A stretch of 51,483 nucleotides of DNA from Phocaeicola sp. (GTDB lineage: Bacteria; Bacteroidota; Bacteroidia; Bacteroidales; Bacteroidaceae): positions 1 to 51,483 of the forward strand of contig JALEQJ010000055.1 of NCBI GenBank assembly GCA_022764505.1, read 5' to 3'. Numbering within the stretch: position 1 is the first letter of the stretch; each line of letters opens with the position of its first letter. Positions 42,748 to 51,483 of the stretch are shown in pieces. The notes beneath the pieces were generated by a model. It worked only from the letters and a program-made list of their open reading frames with translations, made no database searches and had not been told where the DNA came from. Both the position numbers and the translations under genes were made by a program.

Positions 42748-45669
42748 ATGAAATCATTTCTTAAAGAAGTAGCTCAAGATCTCTATGAGAAGTTTCAAGG
42801 AGATTTTACCAATGTAGCAGTGGTGTTTCCCAATAAGCGTGCGAGTTTATTTTTCAACGAACACCTCTTATCTATGACAGAACAGCCTATTTGGTCTCCT
42901 ACTTATATCAGTATTCAAGAGTTATTTGAGCAAAGTTCCTCTTTGAAATTGGCAGACCCTATTACAGCAGTATGCTTGCTATATCAATCTTTTGTAAAGG
43001 CTACAGGCAGTAAGGAAAGTTTGGACGATTTTTATTTTTGGGGAGAACTCTTGTTGAATGATTTTGACGATGTAGACAAGAACTTGGTAGATGCGAATGA
43101 TCTGTTTAAGAACTTGGCAGAACTACACGCTATATCGGATACTTTTGATTTTTTGGAAGAAGGACAAAGGGAAGCGTTACAGATGTTTTTTAGGAATCTT
43201 TCTCTTTCCGAAGAAACAGAGCTGAAGCGTAGATTTATTCATTTGTGGGATAAGTTGGGAGAGATATATACAGACTTCAGAAACCGTTTACTACAGGAAA
43301 AATGGGCTTACGAAGGTATGTTGTATCGTTTTGTTGTAGACTCTTTGGATTTGGATAGTCTACCTTACCAGCATTATGTTTTCGTGGGGTTCAATGTCCT
43401 GAATAAAGTAGAAAAAAAACTGTTTAGAACCTTAGACAGGGCGAAGAGAGCTTTGTTTTATTGGGATTATGATATCTTCTATATAGATAAGGCAGAACAC
43501 GAGGCTGGTGTATTTATGAGGCAGAATTTGGAAGAGTTTCCTTCTGCACTACCAAGAAAATGTTTTGATAACTTTTCATCACCCAAAGAGATTACGTTTA
43601 TAGGCTCTGCTACAGACAATGCGGAAGCGCGTTATTTGACAAAATGGATAGAAGAGAACCTTACGAAAGAAGAGAAAGAAACGGCAGTTGTGCTTTGCAA
43701 TGAAAACTTACTTCAACCTACACTGCATACGCTTCCTGCGTGTGTACAGCAAACCAATGTTACTATGGGATTTCCTATGCAACAAACACCGGTTTTCACG
43801 TTTGTTACGGCACTCCTATCATTATATACAGACGGGTGGATAGAAAACCTTCAGCGTTTTTCTTATAGGCAAGTAGGAACTGTATTGAGACACCCTTATA
43901 CAAATCTCATCAGTAGACAATCCATAGAAATAGACAAGGGATTGAGAAAAGGAAATAGACTTTACCCTTCTCAAGAAGAGCTGCACTTAGATGAAACTTT
44001 GACACTTATTTTTTCTCCTGTATCAGAGGGTATTTCTATGTGTACTGTGATACGTGATTTATTGAAGCAAGTAGCTTTGACCTGCAAAGTGAAGGAAACA
44101 GATGGCATAAATTCTTTTGAACCATTATATCAGGAAACGCTCTTTAAAGCCTATACACTTTTTAATCGTTTTATAGATCTTCAGTCTACAGGAATCCTTA
44201 GTGTAAGTAAAACAATGTTGATGCGTCTTATTAAAAGGGCATTCTCTGTAGTCAGTATTCCATTCCACGGCGAACCTGCTGTAGGACTTCAGGTGATGGG
44301 AGTATTGGAAACCAGAAATCTGGATTTTAAGCACCTTATACTGCTTTCTGTAGACGAAGGAAATCTGCCTAAATCTGGTGTAGAAAGTTCTTTTATTCCC
44401 TACCACTTAAGAAAAGCTTTTGGTATGACTACCATAGATCATAAAGTTTCTGTCTATGCTTATTATTTTTATAGGTTGATACAGCGTGCAGATCGTATTA
44501 CAATGCTCTACAACAGCAATGCTGAAGGACTTAAAAAAGGGGAAAAGAGTAGGTTTATGCTACAGTTATTGGTAGAATCTCCTCATACGATAAAGCAACT
44601 GCAACTGGCACCTCGTCAGAATCCTTTGCAGCATAGTGTAGAGGATATTGTCAAGACTCCTGCTATGATAGAGGAACTTATAGAGAAGTATAGGTTCAAG
44701 AAAGATGTTCCGGATGAAAAAATTAAACTACTCTCTCCTTCTGCACTCAATAAATACATTACTTGTCCGGCTCAATTTTATTATGAATACGTAGCTGGAT
44801 TAAGAGTAGAGAATGAAATGGCAGAAGATATAGACGCTGCACTCTTTGGTACCATTTTCCATAAAGTAGCAGAAGACATTTATACCAATGCTCTACGCAA
44901 GCTTATCACAAAAGAGTATATAGAAGGGTTGTTGAAGAATGAATGGCAAATAGAGCGATTGGTAGATGAGGCTTTCAGAACAGAATTTTTCAAAGAGCAA
45001 AATCCGGAAACCAAACTTAAATACAATGGTTTCCAGTTGTTAAACAGGGAGGTCGTATTGAGATACATCAAGAAGTTGCTGAGGATTGATAGGCAATATA
45101 CCCCCTTTACCTTTGAGTCTGCCGAAAAACGAATTTACGAGAGCTTTCCTGTTTCTTATAATGGGAAGGAAGCTATTATCAACATAGGTGGTGTTGTAGA
45201 CAGAATGGATCTGAAAGATGGTGTCTTGCGTATTGTAGACTATAAAACAGGTAAAGAAGAAGGGGCAATAAAAGATATTGAAGATGTGTATTTGAACAAT
45301 GTAGATACACGGAAAAAGAATACATTTCAAGTCTTTTTGTATTCAAGTATTATGGCAAGAAAGTTACGAGAACAAGGTAAGGATTATAAAATTTCTCCTT
45401 CTTTACTTTATATTTCTAGTATAAAAGAGAAAGAACCTGCGCTTTCTGTCGTTTTGCAGAATGAACCGATTACAGACTTTGCTCAAACCCTTGTGGTAAG
45501 CGAAGATCAAAAACCACATCTCTTGGAGCACTGGATGAGAGAGCGATTGAGACAAATCATAGATGAACTGATGAATGTGGACGTACCATTTCATAGACGT
45601 GCCTCTAAAAACTGCGATTATTGTCCTTTTGCAAAACGTTGTAACATTTCAAAGAGTGATATTGTATGA
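42748..45669 (+). CDS. addB: AddB-like nuclease subunit with Fe-S cluster
   Basis: A 973-residue partner of AddA, starting 17 bp after it. The N-terminal region is helicase-like but degenerate (AVVFPNKRASLFF in place of a Walker A). The C-terminal PD-(D/E)XK nuclease has LRIVDYKTGKEEG (D831, K833). Four cysteines, C673 (YITCPAQF), C956, C959 and C965 (CDYCPFAKRC), form the [4Fe-4S] staple that closes the AddB nuclease domain. The pair therefore has two nucleases and probably one active motor, as in AddAB rather than RecBCD. Its stop overlaps the malQ start by 4 bp (ATGA). Confidence 0.9.
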   Translation: MKSFLKEVAQDLYEKFQGDFTNVAVVFPNKRASLFFNEHLLSMTEQPIWSPTYISIQELFEQSSSLKLADPITAVCLLYQSFVKATGSKESLDDFYFWGELLLNDFDDVDKNLVDANDLFKNLAELHAISDTFDFLEEGQREALQMFFRNLSLSEETELKRRFIHLWDKLGEIYTDFRNRLLQEKWAYEGMLYRFVVDSLDLDSLPYQHYVFVGFNVLNKVEKKLFRTLDRAKRALFYWDYDIFYIDKAEHEAGVFMRQNLEEFPSALPRKCFDNFSSPKEITFIGSATDNAEARYLTKWIEENLTKEEKETAVVLCNENLLQPTLHTLPACVQQTNVTMGFPMQQTPVFTFVTALLSLYTDGWIENLQRFSYRQVGTVLRHPYTNLISRQSIEIDKGLRKGNRLYPSQEELHLDETLTLIFSPVSEGISMCTVIRDLLKQVALTCKVKETDGINSFEPLYQETLFKAYTLFNRFIDLQSTGILSVSKTMLMRLIKRAFSVVSIPFHGEPAVGLQVMGVLETRNLDFKHLILLSVDEGNLPKSGVESSFIPYHLRKAFGMTTIDHKVSVYAYYFYRLIQRADRITMLYNSNAEGLKKGEKSRFMLQLLVESPHTIKQLQLAPRQNPLQHSVEDIVKTPAMIEELIEKYRFKKDVPDEKIKLLSPSALNKYITCPAQFYYEYVAGLRVENEMAEDIDAALFGTIFHKVAEDIYTNALRKLITKEYIEGLLKNEWQIERLVDEAFRTEFFKEQNPETKLKYNGFQLLNREVVLRYIKKLLRIDRQYTPFTFESAEKRIYESFPVSYNGKEAIINIGGVVDRMDLKDGVLRIVDYKTGKEEGAIKDIEDVYLNNVDTRKKNTFQVFLYSSIMARKLREQGKDYKISPSLLYISSIKEKEPALSVVLQNEPITDFAQTLVVSEDQKPHLLEHWMRERLRQIIDELMNVDVPFHRRASKNCDYCPFAKRCNISKSDIV

Positions 45670-48347
45670 AAATAAGTTTCCATATACCCTATAAGACAGT
45701 TTGGGGAGAACAACTGTACGTAATTATAGAGAATGCTTCCATTTCTCCACTGCCACTTACAGCGGTAGATGGCTACAATTGGAGTGGTACGCACGAATTA
45801 CCTCTTACGTTGCGAAATAAACAACTGTGTTATCATTATGCTGTCTATGTGAAAGACGTGTGTACACGTAGAGAATTGATAATAGGAGATTTGTCGCATC
45901 AACTCTACTTGGGAGAAGAGGTGCATCATATGGTATATGATGTTTGGAGAGATCTTCCTAAGTGTTTTTATAAATACTCATCAGCGTTCTCTCCATTTAT
46001 AGCAGGTAAAAAAAATATAAGACAAAGGAAAGCCAAGAGGCGTGTTGTTTTCCGCGCCTTATGTCCCGAGTTGTTTGCTCGTAATTATGCTTTGGGAATT
46101 TGTGGCAATGGAGCTTTATTGGGAAATTGGGAACACGATGCACCACTGATGATGACAGAAACGCTACCCAATGTTTGGCAACTATCTGTAGATGCCGATG
46201 CCTTAGAAAGCAGTACCTATTATAAATTTGTGGTAGTAGATAAGGCAACAGGAATGCTTCGCTATTGGGAAGAGCTTACTGATAGACATATAGGCAAACC
46301 GGCACTAATGGAAGGAGAGGCTTTCACTTTGCCGGAAGTAGAGGTTTCTTTTGCCGAAATCTTGCCTGTACGTGTAGCAGGAAGTGCTATTCCTGTTTTC
46401 TCTTTGAGAACCGAAGGTAGCTGTGGAGTAGGGGATTTTGGAGACTTTTATCAATACGTATTGTGGGCATCTCAAACATCACAGAGAATAGTACAGATAC
46501 TGCCTATCAATGATACTACGATGGATGGAACTTGGAAAGACTCTTATCCTTATGCCGCTATTTCTGTTTTTGCACTACACCCTATGTATGTAGATATAAG
46601 ACAACTACCTGTGCCGAAAGATAAAAATTTTCTTTCTTCTTACAGGAAAAAGAGAAAGCAATTGAATGCATTGCCTACAGTAGACTATGAAGCTGTAAAC
46701 CAATTAAAGAGAGCCTATTTGAGAAAGGTGTACGAAGCGTATGGAGAAGCTACTTTTGCAGAAAAGGCGTACGAAAAGTTTTTTGCAGAAAATAAGGACT
46801 GGCTTGTACCTTATGCCGCATTCTGTTTCTTGAGAGAGAAGTATGGAAGCCCTTATACTAAAGATTGGAAAGAATACGCCTTGTACAGCAAAAAGAAAGT
46901 ATTGGCACTCGCCCAAATAGATGCTCCTTCATTTAAGGACGTGGCTTTTCACTTCTTCGTTCAATATCATCTACATTTACAACTTCTTCGAGTGGCTATG
47001 CTGGCACAGAAGCAGCTCATCACTCTCAAAGGGGACATTGCCATAGGAGTAAATAGGAATGGTGTAGAAGTGTGGACAGACCCGACATATTTTTACACCG
47101 ATGTGCAAGTGGGTGCTCCACCTGATGCATTTTCTATAGAAGGACAGAATTGGGGTTTCCCCTCCTATAATTGGGAAGCTATGGAAAAAGATGACTACAA
47201 ATGGTGGAAACGCAGATTGACTCAAATGGCGACTTATTTCTCTGCTTATAGAATAGATCATATATTGGGCTTTTTCCGTATTTGGGAGAATCCTTCTTCT
47301 GCAGTAAATGGTATGCTTGGACAGTTTTCTCCGGCTTTGCCTTTTACAGAAGAAGAAATCAGAAGTTATGGGCTATTCTTTGATAAGTCCTTTATGACCC
47401 AACCATTTATCAATGAAGAACTACTGTCAAGGACTTTTAAGGAAAGAACCGGAGATGTAAAAAAGCATTTCTTAGAACATAGCCATTATGATGTGTATAG
47501 ATTACAATCTGTATGGAATAATCAGAAAGAACTTATGACTTACCTTGATGCACATTTCCCCGGAGATACCGCTTTAAGAGAAGGTCTGATGATACTTATT
47601 ACCAATGTGCTGTTTATAGAAGACAAAGTCCATAAGGGTACTTATCACCCTCGTGTTATGGCACCTCATACACATATATTTACTCGTTTGACAGATAGTG
47701 AACGAGAAGCCTACTTACGTTTGTATCATACTTATTTCTACGAACGGCACAATGAATTTTGGTATCGCGAGGGTATGAAGAAGTTGCCTGCTATCATACA
47801 GTCTACACGTATGTTGGCTTGTGGAGAAGATTTAGGTATGGTGCCTCAATGCGTGGATAGTGTGATGAAAGAACTAGATATTCTCACCTTAGAGATAGAA
47901 CGAATGCCGAAGTCTGTAGGTGTGGAGTTTGCCGAAGTAAAGGATTATCCTTATTGCTCGGTTTGTACTACAGGTACGCATGATATGGAAACCTTCCGAG
48001 CATGGTGGGAAGAAGACGAAGAGCGTACGGAGCGTTATTATCATCAGATGCTGTATGCGTGGGGAAATCCACCTCAAAAGGCAACAGCCAAGATGATTAC
48101 AGAAGTGATTCGTAAACATCTGCATAGTGCTTCTATGCTTTGTGTACTGCCATGGCAAGATTGGGTAGGTATGAACGAATTATTGAGAGCTAAAGACCCT
48201 GTAGCAGAAAGAATCAATATACCGGCTAATCCACATCATTATTGGAGATGGAGAATGCACCTCACTATAGAAGAACTGATGACTTGTGATACACTCAATG
48301 CGCAAATATCTAAAATGATAGCTGATGCAGGTAGAAGTGCTGAATAG
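45666..48347 (+). CDS. malQ: 4-alpha-glucanotransferase with two N-terminal starch-binding domains
   Basis: An 893-residue cytoplasmic disproportionating enzyme of glycoside hydrolase family 77, which transfers maltodextrin chains between glucans. The N-terminus has two CBM20-like domains (about 1-110 and 130-240; the second has GNGALLGNWEHDAPLMM). The catalytic barrel begins near 250 (SLRTEGSCGVGDFGDF). Catalytic residues are D531 in RIDH, E721 in GEDLG and D773 in GTHDMETFRAWW. This is the DPE2-like architecture found in plants and Bacteroidetes. Its coupling to addB by an ATGA overlap is functionally unexpected. Confidence 0.95.
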   Translation: MKISFHIPYKTVWGEQLYVIIENASISPLPLTAVDGYNWSGTHELPLTLRNKQLCYHYAVYVKDVCTRRELIIGDLSHQLYLGEEVHHMVYDVWRDLPKCFYKYSSAFSPFIAGKKNIRQRKAKRRVVFRALCPELFARNYALGICGNGALLGNWEHDAPLMMTETLPNVWQLSVDADALESSTYYKFVVVDKATGMLRYWEELTDRHIGKPALMEGEAFTLPEVEVSFAEILPVRVAGSAIPVFSLRTEGSCGVGDFGDFYQYVLWASQTSQRIVQILPINDTTMDGTWKDSYPYAAISVFALHPMYVDIRQLPVPKDKNFLSSYRKKRKQLNALPTVDYEAVNQLKRAYLRKVYEAYGEATFAEKAYEKFFAENKDWLVPYAAFCFLREKYGSPYTKDWKEYALYSKKKVLALAQIDAPSFKDVAFHFFVQYHLHLQLLRVAMLAQKQLITLKGDIAIGVNRNGVEVWTDPTYFYTDVQVGAPPDAFSIEGQNWGFPSYNWEAMEKDDYKWWKRRLTQMATYFSAYRIDHILGFFRIWENPSSAVNGMLGQFSPALPFTEEEIRSYGLFFDKSFMTQPFINEELLSRTFKERTGDVKKHFLEHSHYDVYRLQSVWNNQKELMTYLDAHFPGDTALREGLMILITNVLFIEDKVHKGTYHPRVMAPHTHIFTRLTDSEREAYLRLYHTYFYERHNEFWYREGMKKLPAIIQSTRMLACGEDLGMVPQCVDSVMKELDILTLEIERMPKSVGVEFAEVKDYPYCSVCTTGTHDMETFRAWWEEDEERTERYYHQMLYAWGNPPQKATAKMITEVIRKHLHSASMLCVLPWQDWVGMNELLRAKDPVAERINIPANPHHYWRWRMHLTIEELMTCDTLNAQISKMIADAGRSAE

Positions 48348-48416
48348 ATGGTTAATTTATTGTAAAAAACATAGTGCATATACTTCTGTTATGTAGAAAA
48401 TACAAGCTAAACTATC

Positions 48417-48424
48417 TACTTTTG
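48417..48424 (+). promoter_or_regulatory. -7 promoter box of ssrA
   Basis: TACTTTTG, a perfect TAnnTTTG, ends 14 bp before the tmRNA. Confidence 0.6.
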
Positions 48425-48438
48425 TATCCATATCATAT

Positions 48439-48831
48439 GGGCTTGACTGGTTTTGACAGCGAGAGATGTGGTACGTAAGCATGCAGTGCGTCGGTGATTT
48501 GCACTTTAATCTCAGTTACTAAAATTTTATCTGGCAACGCAAATTATGCTCTCGCTGCTTAATCGAAGAATAGTAGATTAACTTTATTTCTCTCAAAGTG
48601 AGAGAAACGAGATGTCACTCAAAAGCTCTTGTTCCGAAGCGTTTGATATAGTGGCACAGCAAAATCGGGAATAGTCGTCTGTTTGTTTCGGGTGGACGAT
48701 GAAATTTTAGAAACTAAGGTATAAGTGGGTGGCTTTGGTCTTGCTTATACACGAAAACGAAGGCAAAGATAAGCATGTAGAAAGCGTATGGCTTCCTTGT
48801 TTGGACGGGAGTTCGACTCTCCCCAGGTCCA
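48439..48831 (+). ncRNA. ssrA: tmRNA (transfer-messenger RNA)
   Basis: A 393-nt tmRNA that rescues stalled ribosomes. The acceptor stem is GGGCTTG (48439-48445) with CAGGTCC (48824-48830), discriminator A at 48831; CCA is not encoded. The tRNA-like 3' arm has the T-loop GTTCGAC in GGGAGTTCGACTCTCC. The 5' part reads CTTGACTGGTTTTGACAG, the usual tmRNA start. The tag frame at 48533-48562 encodes GNANYALAA followed by TAA, with a hydrophobic end recognised by proteases. The molecule is of the standard one-piece form, with room for the pseudoknots after the tag. Confidence 0.95.
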
Positions 48832-48840
48832 CGTATAGTA

Positions 48841-48870
48841 AAAGAGTAGCTCCCGAAGAGTCTGCTCTTT
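48841..48870 (+). terminator. Terminator of ssrA
   Basis: A nine-pair stem, AAAGAGTAG with CTGCTCTTT (one G-U), and a tail of TTTTTAT. Confidence 0.75.
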
Positions 48871-48938
48871 TTTTATAGCACCCGATTCATATCTGTAAGA
48901 AAGCAACAAAAAATGTAGTTATTATGCGTAAGTCCCTA

Positions 48939-48946
48939 TATCTTTG
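48939..48946 (+). promoter_or_regulatory. -7 promoter box of dgt
   Basis: TATCTTTG, a perfect TAnnTTTG, 18 bp before the dgt ATG. Confidence 0.6.
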
Positions 48947-48964
48947 CGCTAAATACATAAAGTA

Positions 48965-50296
48965 ATGAAGTGGACGAAACTGATCTCCAATAAGCGTTTT
49001 GGTTTAGAACAATATCATGAAGCTCGTAAAGACGAGCGTTCCGAATTTCAAAGAGATTTTGATAGATTGATTTTTTCTGCACCCTTTCGCAGATTACAGA
49101 ATAAAACCCAAGTATTTCCTTTACCCGGTAGTATTTTCGTGCATAATAGACTTACACATAGTTTGGAAGTCTCTTGTGTAGGAAGATCTATAGGTACGGA
49201 AGTGGCGAAGATGCTCATAGATAAGCACCCCGAATTAAGAGATACGCACGTGGAAGAAATGGGTGCTATCGTTTCTGCTGCCTGCTTAGCGCACGATTTG
49301 GGTAATCCGCCTTTCGGACATTCTGGAGAAAAGGCTATAGGAACTTATTTTTCCGAGGGGAAAGGCTTGGAACTTAAGGAAGAATTGAGTGAACACGAAT
49401 GGACAGACTTGATTCGTTTTGAAGGGAATGCCAATGCTTTTAGACTTCTGACACATCAATTTTGTGGACGCAGACCGGGTGGCTTTGTACTAACCTATGC
49501 TACGCTTGCTTCTATTGTAAAATACCCTTACTCTTCATTACTGTCCGGGAAAAAGCAAAAATTTGGTTTCTTTCATTCGGAAGAACAAGATTTCTGCAAG
49601 ATAGCAGAAGACTTAGGCTTGATTCGTATAAGTAAAGAAGGAGAACCTATTCGCTATGTGCGCCACCCACTGGTGTACTTGGTAGAAGCTGCAGACGATA
49701 TTTGCTATCAGATGATGGATTTGGAAGATGCTTATAAACTGAAGATTCTGACCCATACGGAAATAGCAGAACTCTATGGTGCTTTTTTTGATGAGACACG
49801 TAGAGTACGCATAGAAGAAGTGAACAAAATAGTGGAAGACAGGAATGAACAAATCGCTTATTGGCGTTCTGCTGTGATAGGTATTTTAATTCAAGAATGT
49901 GCTCGCGTTTTTGTGGAGCACGAAGAGGAGATTCTTTCGGGAACTTTTGAAGGTACACTCATTCGTCATTTTTCTGCTCCTCTTCGTGAAGCTTACGAAG
50001 AATGCTCTCGCACTGCTTATGCTAAGATTTATCGTTCTAAAGACGTAGTAGACATAGAATTGGCTGGGTATAAAGTTATTTCTACGCTCTTGGAGTTATT
50101 TATAGATGCGGTAAGATACCCGGAAAAAGCTTACTCTCAATTACTCATACACCGTATTTCTGCCCAGTATGAAGTTAATGCACCCACTCTTTACGGAAAG
50201 ATACAGGCTGTATTGGACTATATTTCTGGTATGACAGATGTGTATGCATTGGATTTATATAGAAAAATAAAAGGTAACAGTCTTCCTGCTGTATAA
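48965..50296 (+). CDS. dgt: dGTP triphosphohydrolase
   Basis: A 443-residue HD-domain enzyme that hydrolyses dGTP (or other dNTPs) to the nucleoside and triphosphate, balancing nucleotide pools. The start RDFDRLIFSAPFRRLQNKTQVF is diagnostic of the dGTPase family. HD ligands are H65 (NRLTHSLEV) and H110/D111 (CLAHDLGNPPFGHSGE, with H119); EAADDICYQMMDLED supplies the last Asp. Length is normal. It heads a plus-strand run with the antiporter gene (33 bp) and pdxB. Confidence 0.95.
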   Translation: MKWTKLISNKRFGLEQYHEARKDERSEFQRDFDRLIFSAPFRRLQNKTQVFPLPGSIFVHNRLTHSLEVSCVGRSIGTEVAKMLIDKHPELRDTHVEEMGAIVSAACLAHDLGNPPFGHSGEKAIGTYFSEGKGLELKEELSEHEWTDLIRFEGNANAFRLLTHQFCGRRPGGFVLTYATLASIVKYPYSSLLSGKKQKFGFFHSEEQDFCKIAEDLGLIRISKEGEPIRYVRHPLVYLVEAADDICYQMMDLEDAYKLKILTHTEIAELYGAFFDETRRVRIEEVNKIVEDRNEQIAYWRSAVIGILIQECARVFVEHEEEILSGTFEGTLIRHFSAPLREAYEECSRTAYAKIYRSKDVVDIELAGYKVISTLLELFIDAVRYPEKAYSQLLIHRISAQYEVNAPTLYGKIQAVLDYISGMTDVYALDLYRKIKGNSLPAV

Positions 50297-50329
50297 TGTA
50301 GCAGGGTTTATTATTCACATTTAATCATT

Positions 50330-51295
50330 ATGTTTCTCAACATCATTTTTTTAGTAGGAGGTTTACTCCTTATTCTTTTGGGAGCTAATATGCTCACCGA
50401 TGGTGCTTCTGCCATTGCGAAAAAGTTTCATATCTCAGACCTTGTGATAGGGCTTACTATAGTAGCTTTTGGCACTTCTATGCCGGAGTTGGTCATCAGT
50501 TGTTTGTCAGCCTTAAAAGGTAGTCCGGAAATGGCAATAGGTAATGTTGTAGGTAGTAATATTTTCAATGTGCTGGGTATTATTGGTGTAACGGCTATGG
50601 TGATGCCTATTACGGTAGGAAAAGGTACTTTGGCAAAAGAAATCCCTTTTGTGATACTATCTGCTTTGACGATAGCTTTTTTAGCTCTTGACAATTTCTT
50701 AGGTAGTGGTGGAGATAACTTTATCAGTAGAGGAGATGGGCTTACATTGTTACTTTTCTTTGCCATATTTATGGTATATACCTTTGCTATAGCTAAGCAC
50801 AGTGAGGCTCCAGAGGAAGATGTAGCACAAGTAAAACCTTTACCTATGTGGCATTCTATACTATGGATAGTATTAGGTTTAGCCGGTTTAATAGGAGGTG
50901 GGCAACTCTTCGTAGATGGAGCCAAAGAAGTGGCACTTGCCTTGGGAGCAAGTGAGTCTATCATTGGTTTGACTTTGGTGGCTGTAGGTACTTCTCTACC
51001 GGAATTGGCTACTTCTGTAGCCGCAGCATTGAAGAAAAATTCAGGTATTGCTATAGGGAATGTGATAGGTAGTAACCTTTTCAACGCATTCTTTATCTTA
51101 GGAACAGCTTCTACCATATCTCCTCTACCTATGGGAGGGGTTACAGAAGTAGATATACTTATGGTTGTATCTTCTTCTATTCTCTTTTGGTTTTTTGGTT
51201 GGGCATTCAAGAAAAGAACTATTACTCGCATAGAAGGATTTATTATGGTGGCTTGCTATGTAGCTTATACCGCTTATCTTATCAGTATGCAATAA
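50330..51295 (+). CDS. Calcium/sodium antiporter (CaCA family)
   Basis: A 321-residue membrane protein of the Ca2+:cation antiporter family, YrbG type, with ten hydrophobic segments in two homologous halves. Alpha-repeat 1 has GTSMPEL (49-55) followed by GNVVGSNIFN. Alpha-repeat 2 has GTSLPEL (220-226) followed by GNVIGSNLFN. The Glu in each GTS-PE motif binds the cation. It probably exports Ca2+ using the sodium gradient made by Nqr and Mmd. It ends 6 bp before pdxB. Confidence 0.93.
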   Translation: MFLNIIFLVGGLLLILLGANMLTDGASAIAKKFHISDLVIGLTIVAFGTSMPELVISCLSALKGSPEMAIGNVVGSNIFNVLGIIGVTAMVMPITVGKGTLAKEIPFVILSALTIAFLALDNFLGSGGDNFISRGDGLTLLLFFAIFMVYTFAIAKHSEAPEEDVAQVKPLPMWHSILWIVLGLAGLIGGGQLFVDGAKEVALALGASESIIGLTLVAVGTSLPELATSVAAALKKNSGIAIGNVIGSNLFNAFFILGTASTISPLPMGGVTEVDILMVVSSSILFWFFGWAFKKRTITRIEGFIMVACYVAYTAYLISMQ

Positions 51296-51301
51296 ACAAC
51301 G

Positions 51302-51483
51302 ATGGAAAAAGCTCCTCTCAAAGTAGTGGTAGATGCGCAAATTCCCTATATAGGAGAATCACTACAAAATATGGTGGAAGAAGTGCTATTTCTTCCGGGG
51401 AAAGAGATGACTCGTGAGGTCGTGCAAGATGCAGATGCTTTACTTGTCCGTACTCGTACCCAATGCAATGCTTCTTTATTGAC
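51302..51483 (+). CDS. pdxB: Erythronate-4-phosphate dehydrogenase, 5' part
   Basis: The first 60 codons of a gene that runs off the window. The visible N-terminus (KVVVDAQIPYIGESL, then VLFLPGKEMTREVVQDADALLVRTRTQCN, in consecutive parts) matches PdxB, an NAD-dependent dehydrogenase of the D-2-hydroxyacid family in pyridoxal-phosphate biosynthesis. The active-site half lies outside the window. It starts 6 bp after the antiporter gene and is probably co-transcribed with it. Confidence 0.88.
   Translation, partial: MEKAPLKVVVDAQIPYIGESLQNMVEEVLFLPGKEMTREVVQDADALLVRTRTQCNASLL

Noticed and set aside
50428-51231. A 267-codon open frame antisense to the antiporter gene
   Set aside because: It mirrors the repetitive hydrophobic codons of the CaCA gene, has no family motif and would require complete overlap with a well-supported gene.

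Overview
The window looks like a chromosomal segment of an anaerobic Bacteroidales bacterium, most likely in or near Porphyromonadaceae. Four things point there. Promoters of the Bacteroidetes type (TAnnTTTG, sometimes with TTG/TTTG about 20 bp upstream) sit in front of many genes, and Shine-Dalgarno sequences are weak or absent. The gene content is typical: an Nqr sodium pump, 2-oxoacid:ferredoxin oxidoreductase, a methylmalonyl-CoA decarboxylase operon whose OadG-type subunit carries a lamin-tail domain, a GH109 exo-glycosidase, and a 4-alpha-glucanotransferase with N-terminal starch-binding domains. The strict-anaerobe form of hybrid cluster protein lies beside its Crp/Fnr-type regulator. 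The tmRNA tag ends in NYALAA. Genus and species cannot be fixed from sequence reading alone.

Layout. Positions 1-7.1 kb hold a PfkB-family kinase and nqrABCDEF, all on the minus strand. 7.6-11.9 kb is a plus-strand leuS-yitT-rdgB run, converging on a HAD phosphatase and a secreted GH109 glycosidase. 14.8-19.1 kb has a DUF2130 coiled-coil protein, then korAB on the minus strand. 19.2-25.2 kb contains tRNA-Arg(CCT), a DbpA-type RNA helicase, the divergent hcpR/hcp pair and glnS. 25.3-30.6 kb is a tight six-gene minus-strand operon: VOC protein, DUF3805/DUF3806 protein, ABC-F ATPase, acetyltransferase, QueH and an N-acetylhexosamine-kinase-like protein. 30.7-33.7 kb holds an aspartyl protease with a PDZ domain, tRNA-Arg(TCT), a divergent HxlR regulator/cupin pair and tRNA-Lys(TTT). 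34.3-39.3 kb is the methylmalonyl-CoA epimerase/decarboxylase operon. 39.5-48.3 kb is addA-addB-malQ. The end holds ssrA (tmRNA), dgt, a Na+/Ca2+ exchanger and the first 60 codons of pdxB.

How the genes fit together. Energy metabolism is sodium-based. KorAB yields reduced ferredoxin, Nqr couples NADH oxidation to Na+ export, and the Mmd complex exports Na+ while decarboxylating methylmalonyl-CoA to propionyl-CoA, the last steps of the succinate/propionate fermentation. Hcp/HcpR handle nitrosative stress. GH109 and the NahK-like kinase could together salvage GalNAc.

The most unusual structure is non-coding. Three intergenic regions (near 7.35, 14.57 and 23.23 kb) each carry the same small element: a 12-bp leader (TCTATTCYGTRC) followed by about four diverged copies of a 22-bp unit with the palindromic core GTTTATATAAAC. 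One copy is inverted relative to the other two. Other points worth a second look are the perfect operator-like palindrome between hcpR and hcp at a class-II activator position, the threefold repeated C-terminal module in two small Mmd subunits, and the GTAAC-type repeats between the HxlR gene and its divergent cupin gene.
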